Source of the DNA: JAJTZA01 sp041749815
GTDB taxonomy: Bacteria; Verrucomicrobiota; Verrucomicrobiia; Chthoniobacterales; Terrimicrobiaceae
DNA: 7,685 nucleotides
Direction: 5' to 3'
Assembly (NCBI GenBank): GCA_041749815.1
Contig: JBGTAR010000104.1
Location: 1 to 7,685 of the forward strand
The notes below the pieces were generated by a model that saw only the letters and a list, made by a program, of their open reading frames with translations, was not told where the DNA came from and made no database searches. Position 1 is the first letter of the stretch; every line of letters starts with the position of its first letter. The translations under genes and the position numbers were made by a program. Positions 1 through 5,686 of the stretch are shown in pieces.

Positions 1-54
1 CGCGCCCTACCCTGATATGAACGAGCTGGCGCAAGCGCGAAGCGCCCCTTGGAT

Positions 55-89
55 GGTAGGGCCGGGCAGTCCCTTGCCCGCCCACTTTT
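55..89 (+). repeat. 35-bp REP-like hairpin repeat, copy A
   Basis: This intergenic segment matches the reverse complement of 3032-3066 at 34 of 35 positions, and the identity stops abruptly at both ends. Each copy folds on itself: CGGGCA pairs with TGCCCG around a six-base loop, with further G-C pairs outside a mismatch. The only difference between copies falls in the stem and still allows a G-U pair. Such short palindromic extragenic repeats are usually dispersed in many copies and may act as transcript ends or mRNA stabilisers, but no function can be shown here. The flanking bases 1-54 and 90-223 show no gene that I can support. Confidence 0.75.
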
Positions 90-223
90 CACCTCATGAG
101 GCGCGATGGATCGCCCAAAAACATCAAGCGGAGTTTTAACCTCTCCCACAGATCACAATCATGCGCAGAAGCATCTCCGAGACCTTGCAAGCGGGCGATG
201 AACGCGACATCTTAGCTGTTGCT

Positions 224-1120
224 ATGTCAGATCTCACACTTCTTGTTTTGGCGGCCGGTATGGGCAGCCGCTATGGCGGACTCAAACAGCTCGATCCCAT
301 GGGGCCATCGGGGGAGACCTTGCTCGATTATTCCGTGTTTGATGCCTTGCAAGCCGGATTTAACAAGGTGGTTTTTGTGATTCGCAAGGATTTTGAAATG
401 GAATTTCGAGAACGTGTGGGGGCTCGTTATTTTGGCAGGGTTGAGGTGGATTATGTGTTTCAGGATCTAGCGGATCTGCCTGGTGGATACGCGGTCCCCG
501 AAGGCCGGGAGAAACCATGGGGCACCGCCCATGCGATTTGGGCGGCACGGGAGGCGGTTCAGCAACCATTCCTAGCGATCAATGCTGACGATTTTTATGG
601 ATCGGATTCCTACCGGCTTCTTGCGACCCACCTTGCCAGCGCAAAGGACGGTGAATTTGCCATGGCCGGCTACAAGCTTCGAAACACTCTCTCCGAGCAT
701 GGCACCGTTTCCCGCGGCATCTGCCGGGTCAATGGGGAGGAGACCCTGCTGTCCGTCCAGGAATTTACCAAGCTGGAAAAGCGTGATGAATGGGCTGTTG
801 ACCTAGAGGACGGACAAACCGTCTTCACCGGAGATGAGCCCGTCTCCTTGAACTTCTGGGGATTCACGCCCTCGGTTTTTCAGTCGCTTGAAAAAAACTT
901 TGAAGCCTTCTTGGCGGCGGAGGGCACGGCGATGAAGAGTGAGTTTTATATCCCTTCAGCCGTGGCCGCCATGGTCACCTCCGGTGAGGCTTCGGTCAAA
1001 GTGCTGCGGACCGATGCCACGTGGTTTGGCGTCACCTACCGGGAAGACAAACCGGGAGTTGTCGCCCGGTTGTCGCAGTTTGTGAACGACGGCAAATACC
1101 CCTCACCCCTTTGGTCATGA
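224..1120 (+). CDS. Sugar-phosphate-type nucleotidyltransferase (NTP transferase family)
   Basis: This is a 298-residue cytosolic enzyme of the GT-A-like nucleotidyltransferase fold, expected to join an NTP to a phosphorylated sugar or alcohol and release pyrophosphate. The N-terminal signature LAAGMGSRYGGLKQ (residues 9-22) is the nucleotide-binding loop. PWGTAHA (98-104) and NADDFYG (120-126) follow, the latter carrying the likely metal-binding aspartates. A WFGVTYREDK stretch lies near residues 267-276. An in-frame ATG at 161 exists, but the 21 extra residues fall before the conserved first strand, so the ATG at 224 is preferred. Neither start has a Shine-Dalgarno site. TTGCAA (185-190) and CATCTT (208-213) at 17-bp spacing could be a weak promoter giving a near-leaderless message. 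The stop overlaps the thiE start (ATGA). The real substrate cannot be read from the sequence, and the thiamine neighbour does not settle it. Confidence 0.85.
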   Translation: MSDLTLLVLAAGMGSRYGGLKQLDPMGPSGETLLDYSVFDALQAGFNKVVFVIRKDFEMEFRERVGARYFGRVEVDYVFQDLADLPGGYAVPEGREKPWGTAHAIWAAREAVQQPFLAINADDFYGSDSYRLLATHLASAKDGEFAMAGYKLRNTLSEHGTVSRGICRVNGEETLLSVQEFTKLEKRDEWAVDLEDGQTVFTGDEPVSLNFWGFTPSVFQSLEKNFEAFLAAEGTAMKSEFYIPSAVAAMVTSGEASVKVLRTDATWFGVTYREDKPGVVARLSQFVNDGKYPSPLWS

Positions 1121-1728
1121 CCGCCAAACTTTACGGGATTCTGGACCTTGGTTATGTGACCACTGATTGGGCGCTACAAACAGCAGGGAAAATGCTGGAA
1201 GGAGGCGTGGGCCTGTTGCAACTGCGCGCGAAAGGCCATTCACCGGAATCACTTCTTGGTTTGGCCACCCAACTCAGCCCGCTTTGCAAGTCGGCCAACG
1301 TGCCATTCATTGTGAATGACTATCCCGAATTAGCCAAAGCCTGTGGTGCGGATGGGGTGCATGTGGGTCAGGACGACCTGTCGGTCGCTGAAACGCGGGC
1401 CCTTGTCGGCCCCGGAATGATGGTTGGCAAATCCACTCACAGCCTCGCCCAAGCCATCGCAGCCATGGACGAACAACCCGATTACATTGGCTTCGGCCCG
1501 CTCTTTTCCACAGCAACCAAACCGGATTATGTGCCCGTTGGCCTCTCGGATATTCGCGCTGTGCATGACGCTGTTTCCCTTCCGATTTTTTGTATTGGTG
1601 GCATCAAGCGCGAAAACCTGCCGGACGTCATCTCCGCCGGTGCCCGGCGGGTGGTGATTGTTTCCGGGATTCTTCAGGCTGCTGATATTAAGAAGTATTG
1701 CCGTGAGTGTTTGGACCTTTTGGGCTGA
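1117..1728 (+). CDS. thiE: Thiamine-phosphate synthase ThiE
   Basis: ThiE condenses HMP pyrophosphate with the thiazole phosphate to give thiamine phosphate in the cytosol. The 203-residue TIM-barrel protein has the family's usual length and its signatures in order: LQLRAK (34-39, Q-x-R-x-K diphosphate binding), ND (67-68), GVHVGQDD (80-87), GKSTHS (104-109), YIGFGPLFSTATK (123-135), GGI (161-163) and VIVSG (180-184). The start at 1117 gives a four-base ATGA overlap with the upstream nucleotidyltransferase stop, suggesting translational coupling; the frame stays open further upstream, but that extension lies inside the neighbour's coding sequence and looks non-conserved. No other thi gene and no TPP riboswitch were seen in the window. 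A TenI-type thiazole tautomerase is a related alternative, but the QxRxK, ND and STATK motifs fit true ThiE better. Confidence 0.9.
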   Translation: MTAKLYGILDLGYVTTDWALQTAGKMLEGGVGLLQLRAKGHSPESLLGLATQLSPLCKSANVPFIVNDYPELAKACGADGVHVGQDDLSVAETRALVGPGMMVGKSTHSLAQAIAAMDEQPDYIGFGPLFSTATKPDYVPVGLSDIRAVHDAVSLPIFCIGGIKRENLPDVISAGARRVVIVSGILQAADIKKYCRECLDLLG

Positions 1729-1797
1729 TCAACTGAAGAATTCGCCAACCTTTCTGCACTTCTGAGCAACGGAACTTGGTTTACCATGAGGCAACAT

Positions 1798-1850
1798 GAA
1801 GGGCATGAGGATTCTCCAGAACCGATTGGCCCTCTTCCCCCCTTCATTTT
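1798..1850 (+). terminator. Possible hairpin terminator between convergent genes
   Basis: In the gap between the convergent thiE and lipocalin-like genes, GAAGGGC (1798-1804) can pair with GCCC..TTC (1829-1837, two bases bulged). Inside it, GG-TTC (1809-1814, one bulged A) pairs with GAACC (1819-1823) around a TCCA loop. On the plus strand it is followed by a C-run and then TTCATTTT, a poor U-tract, so it is only a candidate thiE terminator. The rest of the gap, 1729-1884, shows nothing else. Confidence 0.3.
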
Positions 1851-1884
1851 GCTAGATGGTGAAAAAATCTGAATCCTCTCCAAA

Positions 1885-2988
1885 TCACTCCGTCGCCTGC
1901 ATGCCGACGATTGGGCTACCGTAACCGGTCATTTCCAGATAGCCGGAACCAGAGATGGGAGTTTCAGCCTTTTTCCCTTTCACGCGGATGGCGCCCTCCC
2001 AGTAGGCGATGGGCTGGAGGAAAAGCTCTTGCGCGTCCATGGCGGCTGAGATTTGCAGGTCAAGGTTGAGGCGAGGGATCGAGAGTTTCCAATTGACCGG
2101 ATATTCCCCGCCACTGGAGCGGCTCTTCCAAATCCGCCCGGGTTTTAATTCAAAATCCGAGTCCGTGATTGTGGTTTGTGTGCCATCCGCCGCCACATAA
2201 GTCCCTCCTGAAAACGGATCCCTCCCCCCGTCTTTTGTGCGGATTTGAAACATCATGAGGTCGCTCCCGTCATCAAAGTGGATGCTGAACCAATCCCAGC
2301 CGATCTGATGCGGAGCAAGCTGATTGGTGGCCCACTCATGGTCAAACCAACTGAAACCCTCGACCTGAAAGGTTCCTGAAGGCGTGGTGACCGTTCCCCG
2401 GGTTTTCATCCGGGTGAGCGAATAATAATGGGAGGCCCGACCGACCCCCTCAGCTTTCTGGCTGATGCCATCCTGACCATGAAAAACCGGTTCTTTTTGT
2501 GATTCCAGCGTCAGGTCGATGGAGGTCTCTTCCGACGCGGCCCTCAGCCGGAAGGAATGCTCGCCGAGCCGCTCACACGTCCAGCCCTTGATCCACGCCA
2601 GGCCCTCTTTCCCATCAAACCCAGCCTCACCATATGCTCCTCGTGAGAGTTTTTGGGCAAAATGAAAACCACTGGCAGAAACATCCGAAACCGCAAAGTG
2701 CGCAAACTGGATATTGCGGGCAATGAATCGTGAAGTCGTTGCAGGCTGCTCGCCTCGTGGAATAATTCCCTGACGAAAAAACGTGAGCTGATATCCAAAC
2801 TCGCGCCCGTTTGCGTCAGCCACATTTCCCGTGAAATACCACCACTCGGTTTTGAAGCCCTCGTGGTTGCCATGATCGGCGGGGAATTGGTATTTCCAAC
2901 CCGGCAGCGAGACCTTCCAGTCACTAGCCTGCGCTGGCGCTAAGGCGAGGGCGATGAATATCAGGAGATGAAAACAAATTATTCGCAT
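1885..2988 (-). CDS. Secreted CrtC/AttH-like lipocalin-fold protein
   Basis: This 367-residue exported protein belongs to the family that includes hydroxyneurosporene synthase (carotenoid 1,2-hydratase, CrtC) and the AttH-like 'predicted secreted hydrolases'. It opens with a signal peptide: MRI, a hydrophobic core to about residue 17, then A-Q-A before Ser22. Typical family motifs follow: KTEWWYFTGN (46-55), FSWFDHEWATNQ (212-223) and GWDWFSIHFDDGSDLMMFQ (230-248). The frame is open upstream to 3135, but that extension would encode the hairpin repeat at 3032-3066 and would bury the signal peptide, so 2988 is chosen. Upstream is an AAAGAGAAACG stretch, only a weak ribosome site. It follows sufT in the same direction after 178 bp, so it may have its own promoter. 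No carotenoid genes are nearby, so a pigment role is doubtful; family members with a signal peptide often sit near lipoprotein-type ABC transporters, none of which is seen here. Confidence 0.8.
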   Translation of the reverse strand: MRIICFHLLIFIALALAPAQASDWKVSLPGWKYQFPADHGNHEGFKTEWWYFTGNVADANGREFGYQLTFFRQGIIPRGEQPATTSRFIARNIQFAHFAVSDVSASGFHFAQKLSRGAYGEAGFDGKEGLAWIKGWTCERLGEHSFRLRAASEETSIDLTLESQKEPVFHGQDGISQKAEGVGRASHYYSLTRMKTRGTVTTPSGTFQVEGFSWFDHEWATNQLAPHQIGWDWFSIHFDDGSDLMMFQIRTKDGGRDPFSGGTYVAADGTQTTITDSDFELKPGRIWKSRSSGGEYPVNWKLSIPRLNLDLQISAAMDAQELFLQPIAYWEGAIRVKGKKAETPISGSGYLEMTGYGSPIVGMQATE

Positions 2989-3031
2989 GGTTTCGTTTCT
3001 CTTTACGACCCATGGGTTGCAGCAAAGAGCA

Positions 3032-3066
3032 AAAAGTGGGCGGGCAAGGGACTGCCCAGCCCTACC
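3032..3066 (-). repeat. 35-bp REP-like hairpin repeat, copy B (inverted)
   Basis: This is the reverse-orientation partner of the repeat at 55-89, with one mismatch in 35. It lies in the gap between sufT and the lipocalin-like gene, which are both on the minus strand, where its stem could end or stabilise the upstream suf message. The remaining bases of the gap (2989-3031 and 3067-3166) show no gene. A weak CGAGG/CCTCG inverted repeat near 3137-3157 is too short to call a terminator. Confidence 0.75.
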
Positions 3067-3166
3067 CAGAGATAACGTGATGTCGCACTCGCATGGCGGC
3101 TTTGGTGGATCAATTCCCGGCGCACGAGGAAGCAATGCGAGGACAAGGGTTACCTCGAAGCTCTGC

Positions 3167-3712
3167 TCAAACCAGCCCGAGCTTCATCCGTCCGTCCTCG
3201 CTGATCATGGATTGATTCCAGGCAGGATCCCAGACGAGTTCGACTTCGGCGTCATCGATGCCATCAATGGCAAGAATGCGGGAGCGCGCATCAGCAGCAA
3301 TGGCAGGGCCCATGCCACAACCGGGAGCGGTGAGTGTCATTTTCACAAGAACGGATTTTCCGCCGTCCTCTTTCTCGCTGACCTTGCAATCATAGACGAG
3401 GCCGAGATCGACAACGTTGACGGGGATCTCCGGATCAAAAACGGTTTTGAGCTGCGACCACACGGCGTCTTCCAGCGGGCCTTCGGATTTGACGGTGGAA
3501 TTTTCGGTTTCCTCCGTGGGATCCAAACCCAGCGCATCGGAATCCTTCAATTCAATCCGGGCCAGTCCTCCGGGTGTTGCGACGGTGTAAGTGCCGCCAA
3601 GGGATTGGGTGATGATGACATTCAGACCTGACGGGAGGACGATGGGGTTGCCGCTGGGAATTTGAATGGCGTCGCAATCGCGGCTGAGTTGGATTTCTCG
3701 ATGGTCGTTCAT
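3167..3712 (-). CDS. sufT: Fe-S cluster assembly protein SufT (long form, MIP18 family)
   Basis: SufT is an auxiliary maturation factor for iron-sulfur proteins, related to the eukaryotic CIA factor MIP18. The 181 residues match the long SufT form. The N-terminal part (about 8-63) has IPSGNPIVLPSG, TQSLGGTYTVAT and a DALG segment. The DUF59/MIP18 domain (about 80-165) has DPEIPVNVVDLGLVYD (93-108) and TAPGCGMGP (128-136) with the conserved Cys132. The C-terminal segment VWDPAWNQSMISEDGRMKLG (160-179) is typical of the family. It lies 20 bp downstream of the IscU-type scaffold gene in the same direction, so it is almost surely the last gene of that operon. No Shine-Dalgarno site precedes the ATG. 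Confidence 0.92.
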   Translation of the reverse strand: MNDHREIQLSRDCDAIQIPSGNPIVLPSGLNVIITQSLGGTYTVATPGGLARIELKDSDALGLDPTEETENSTVKSEGPLEDAVWSQLKTVFDPEIPVNVVDLGLVYDCKVSEKEDGGKSVLVKMTLTAPGCGMGPAIAADARSRILAIDGIDDAEVELVWDPAWNQSMISEDGRMKLGLV

Positions 3713-3732
3713 AAAGTGGGATTGGCTGCTAT

Positions 3733-4194
3733 TTACAGGAATTTGATTTTGGAAGGGGCTTGTGGATTTTGAAAGCTGTCAGAGAGCGAGGAAGTTGCCG
3801 CCGCAACGGGAGCTGGTGTCGAGGGTTCCAAGGCATTGCGAAGCGCTCCCTCGACGAGTTGGGCACAATGGATTTTCATGGGGGGGAGAGCACCCAGCGG
3901 CGCGGAAAGCTCATCACCAGTCATGGCGAGGGCCTCCCCAGCGGTCTTACCCCGAATCAACTCGGTGGCCACGCTGGCGACCGCAATGGCGGTCTGGCAC
4001 CCAAAGGACTGGAATGTCGCTTTATCGATGACTTTTCTGCCGTTGTCATCGCGGAATTTGACCCACATCCGAAGCATGTCCCCACAGTTTTCGCTGCCGA
4101 CCATGCCGACAGAATCGGCATCACTCATTTCACCAACATTGGTGGGGTTGCTGGCGGCTTCTTGAATGCGTGATTCGAGATCGTTGTTCATCAT
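3733..4194 (-). CDS. iscU: IscU/NifU-N type Fe-S cluster scaffold
   Basis: This 153-residue scaffold protein should receive sulfur and iron, assemble a [2Fe-2S] cluster and pass it on. All three ligand cysteines are present: Cys37 in ENCGDM (with the aspartate at 39), Cys66 in FQSFGCQTAIA and Cys110 in IHCAQL. The motif LPPMK (103-107), just before His109-Cys110, resembles the LPPVK recognised by the HscA-type chaperone. The 44-residue spacing from Cys66 to Cys110 is the IscU spacing; the insertion typical of Gram-positive SufU is missing. A 30-residue Ala/Pro/Ser-rich tail (about 122-153) extends beyond the usual end. The start at 4194 gives an ATGA overlap with the upstream rhodanese-like gene; a longer frame to 4374 would only overlap that gene. 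No Shine-Dalgarno site is visible, so translation probably couples to the gene ahead. Confidence 0.9.
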   Translation of the reverse strand: MMNNDLESRIQEAASNPTNVGEMSDADSVGMVGSENCGDMLRMWVKFRDDNGRKVIDKATFQSFGCQTAIAVASVATELIRGKTAGEALAMTGDELSAPLGALPPMKIHCAQLVEGALRNALEPSTPAPVAAATSSLSDSFQNPQAPSKIKFL

Positions 4195-4730
4195 GCGTGG
4201 GCTGGTTCCAAAGAGTAACGGGGGAGCGAGGGTTCGGCCAGCTCGCTGTAGGCATCGATGCCGCCCCGAAGGCAGCGAACGGAAGCAAACCCGTGACCCA
4301 CCAGATAAGAGGCCGCATCCAAGCCGCGCTCTCCACGATGGTCGATGATCACAATTTGGCGTCCTTTCGGCCATGTGGACATGATTTCACTCATGAGAGT
4401 TTGACTGAAGTGCAGTGATTCTGGGATGTGAACAGCGTCAAATTCCTCCTTGGTTCGAATGTCCACCAGGGCAAAATCGGCGGATTGCTCCTTGAGAGCC
4501 ACGGGGTCAATCATCATCGATTCATCCTGCTCGTGGGCCAGCCGCACAGCTTCCAGAACTTCGTCAGGGGTAACACCCCCATTCCTTGCGCAGACCTCCG
4601 CGAGGGTTTCCTCGTCGCCGAACCCGCAGCTTGCGCATCCGCCGATGTGGAACTTCTGAAACAGAGCCCTTTTGGCCCAAGGATATTGCAAGAGCAAATC
4701 GCCCATCGTAAAATCTTCCGTTGTCTGCAT
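4191..4730 (-). CDS. CxxC N-terminal domain fused to rhodanese-like domain lacking the active-site Cys
   Basis: This is a 179-residue, probably cytosolic protein. Residues 1-65 form a small domain with HIGGCASCGFGDEETLAEVC (28-47), resembling DUF1858/ScdA-N-type domains and offering a CxxC pair (Cys32, Cys35). Residues 72-165 are a rhodanese fold: FALVDIRTKEEFDAVHIPES (87-106), VIID-HRGERG (127-136) and VRCLRGGIDAYSE (151-163). The active-site loop, normally C-x-x-G-x-R-S, reads D130-H-R-G-E-R-G, so the sulfur-carrying cysteine is replaced by aspartate and classical sulfurtransferase activity is unlikely. It is the first gene of the operon with iscU and sufT and overlaps iscU by four bases, which suggests a regulatory, docking or cysteine-relay role in Fe-S assembly (inference). 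The frame continues up to 4865, but the extension runs through the likely promoter and looks non-conserved, so 4730 is preferred. Confidence 0.82.
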   Translation of the reverse strand: MQTTEDFTMGDLLLQYPWAKRALFQKFHIGGCASCGFGDEETLAEVCARNGGVTPDEVLEAVRLAHEQDESMMIDPVALKEQSADFALVDIRTKEEFDAVHIPESLHFSQTLMSEIMSTWPKGRQIVIIDHRGERGLDAASYLVGHGFASVRCLRGGIDAYSELAEPSLPRYSLEPAHA

Positions 4731-4737
4731 AACCCGC

Positions 4738-4766
4738 ACTATCGTTGATCCTGCCCGGCATTTCAA
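4738..4766 (-). promoter_or_regulatory. Likely sigma-70-type promoter of the rhodanese-iscU-sufT operon
   Basis: On the minus strand TTGAAA (4766-4761) and GATAGT (4743-4738) are separated by exactly 17 bp. The ATG at 4730 follows only 7 bases after the -10-like element, so transcription would begin at or next to the start codon, giving a leaderless message. That fits the absence of a Shine-Dalgarno site. It lies between divergent genes and supports the short start of the rhodanese-like gene. Confidence 0.5.
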
Positions 4767-4855
4767 CCCCTGCGAACTGAATGCACGTTCTTTATCGTTG
4801 AACAGCTGAAAACCCTCCTCGCAAGCTGCTTCAAAGGCCGTTAACATCTGGATCA

Positions 4856-5320
4856 ATGCGCACACCGACCCTCTATCTGGACACCTCGGTTCATGGCGGC
4901 TATTTCGACGACGAGTGGAAGCAACCCACCCGAGAGCTTTGGCAACAGATGGAAAGCGGGCTGTGGCGCTTCGTAACGTCCTTGGTGACCTCGGAAGAAC
5001 TCATCGAAGCCCCTCAGCGTGTCCGAGACCTGTTCAATAGCACTTTTGAAGCAGCCGGTATGTTGAACGTTACCGAAGAGATGGACCACCTTGCGGCAAC
5101 CTATGTCTCTCAGGGCGTCGTCACGCCAAAATATGAGGACGACGCCCGGCATGTCGCCGCCTGCACCATTACCCGCACCGACTTCCTCGTCAGTTGGAAC
5201 TTCCGACACATGGTCAACGCGCAACGCGAAACAGCCTTTAGCGGCGTAAATTTGTTGAAAGGCTATCCGCCCATCCGTATCGTAAATCCGTTGGAGTTAA
5301 TCTATGGAAGCCAAAACTAA
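4856..5320 (+). CDS. PIN-domain (VapC-like) toxin nuclease
   Basis: This is a 154-residue PIN-domain protein, expected to be a metal-dependent RNase acting as the toxin of a type II toxin-antitoxin pair. The first strand YLDTSVHGGYF carries Asp9; SEELIE gives Glu47/Glu48; YEDDARHVAACTITRTDFLV supplies Asp95/Asp96 and Asp109; and SWNFRHMVN (113-121) is the typical final motif of the subgroup with D-x-R/L-H-x-A and W-N-F-x-H. The set of acidic residues is complete, so the enzyme is probably active. The chosen ATG puts the catalytic aspartate at the usual position; no Shine-Dalgarno site is seen. It is transcribed away from the Fe-S operon and overlaps the next gene by 17 bp. The RNA target cannot be inferred. 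Confidence 0.85.
   Translation: MRTPTLYLDTSVHGGYFDDEWKQPTRELWQQMESGLWRFVTSLVTSEELIEAPQRVRDLFNSTFEAAGMLNVTEEMDHLAATYVSQGVVTPKYEDDARHVAACTITRTDFLVSWNFRHMVNAQRETAFSGVNLLKGYPPIRIVNPLELIYGSQN
5293..5296 (+). promoter_or_regulatory. Shine-Dalgarno site (GGAG) of the antitoxin-like gene
   Basis: GGAG lies seven bases before the ATG at 5304, inside the end of the PIN gene. It is the only clear ribosome-binding site found before any gene in this window and fixes the start of the small gene. It would let the antitoxin be translated independently of, or more strongly than, the toxin. Confidence 0.6.
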
Positions 5321-5486
5321 AGCCTTTGATGCCGTCGAAGAGTCCCGCAAATGGAGAGAAGCTGCAAGTCGCCGCCTCAACGCCATGAGCAGGGAGGAGC
5401 GCATTGCGTATCTTAACGCACTAGGTGAAAAAGTACGCACCGAGCTGCGACCCAAACCCAGGTTGGAAACCGCTTCTTCCTCCTAA
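5304..5486 (+). CDS. Small antitoxin-like partner of the PIN toxin
   Basis: This 60-residue charged, mostly helical protein has the core KAFDAVEESRKWREAASRRL (6-25) followed by MSREERIAYLNAL (28-40). It resembles the short 'FDxVE...MxxEExxxY' proteins that accompany PIN genes of this subgroup in many bacteria. No ribbon-helix-helix or AbrB-type DNA-binding fold is evident, so autoregulation through the usual VapB mechanism cannot be assumed. It overlaps the PIN gene by 17 bp in the toxin-first order. The C-terminal tail RPKPRLETASSS is basic, then Ser-rich, and its stop codon overlaps the stop of the decayed gene on the other strand. The antitoxin role is inferred from context. Confidence 0.75.
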   Translation: MEAKTKAFDAVEESRKWREAASRRLNAMSREERIAYLNALGEKVRTELRPKPRLETASSS

Positions 5487-5686
5487 CTCTGTTTCCACCA
5501 GCCTCCGACCATTCTGCCGCATTCGTTCAATCACCGGGCGCTGTGTTCGAATTGCGAGGCGGAGAGCAGGTTCCGGTCTTTGCACATCCTCACCGTCCAC
5601 CTCACGACTTCCATCTTCCGGTTTGCTGCGGTGAGCAGGTCGCGCTTCTCGCGGATGTAGGAGGAAATGAAGAGGAGTGCATCTCC
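5483..5686 (-). pseudogene. Decayed four-helix-bundle (bAvd-like) gene, C-terminal half
   Basis: Reading the minus strand from about 5686 gives LLFISSYIREKRDLLTAANR, then KMEVVRWTVRMCKDRNLLSA and SQFEHSAR. An in-frame TGA follows (5533-5531), and then the same frame resumes with LNECGRMVGGWWKQS and a TAG at 5485-5483. This matches the last two helices of the four-helix-bundle family that includes the accessory protein Avd of diversity-generating retroelements and many stand-alone relatives; the closing GRMxGGW is characteristic. Full proteins have roughly 110-130 residues, so the N-terminal half is missing: the frame runs into the repeat element at 5674-5768 instead. Both the TGA and the truncation make a working product unlikely. 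No reverse transcriptase or template repeat is present in the window. Confidence 0.6.

Noticed and set aside
161..223. Upstream ATG at 161 as the start of the nucleotidyltransferase
   Set aside because: It adds 21 residues before the first conserved strand of the family, has no ribosome site, and relatives normally begin a few residues before LLVLAAG.
1729..1884. TPP riboswitch or other regulatory RNA near thiE
   Set aside because: The gap is downstream of thiE and lacks the conserved TPP-riboswitch motifs; nothing of that kind was seen upstream of the pair either.
2989..3135. Open frame extending the lipocalin-like gene upstream to 3135
   Set aside because: It would translate the 35-bp hairpin repeat and place about 49 unlike residues before an obvious signal peptide.
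2987..3631. Plus-strand open frame of 214 codons antisense to sufT
   Set aside because: Its composition follows the sufT codons on the other strand and it shows no recognisable motif; sufT is well supported.
5531..5533. The in-frame TGA in the bAvd-like remnant as a selenocysteine or recoded codon
   Set aside because: Family members do not use selenocysteine here, no SECIS-like structure was noted, and the gene also lacks its N-terminal half, so decay is simpler.
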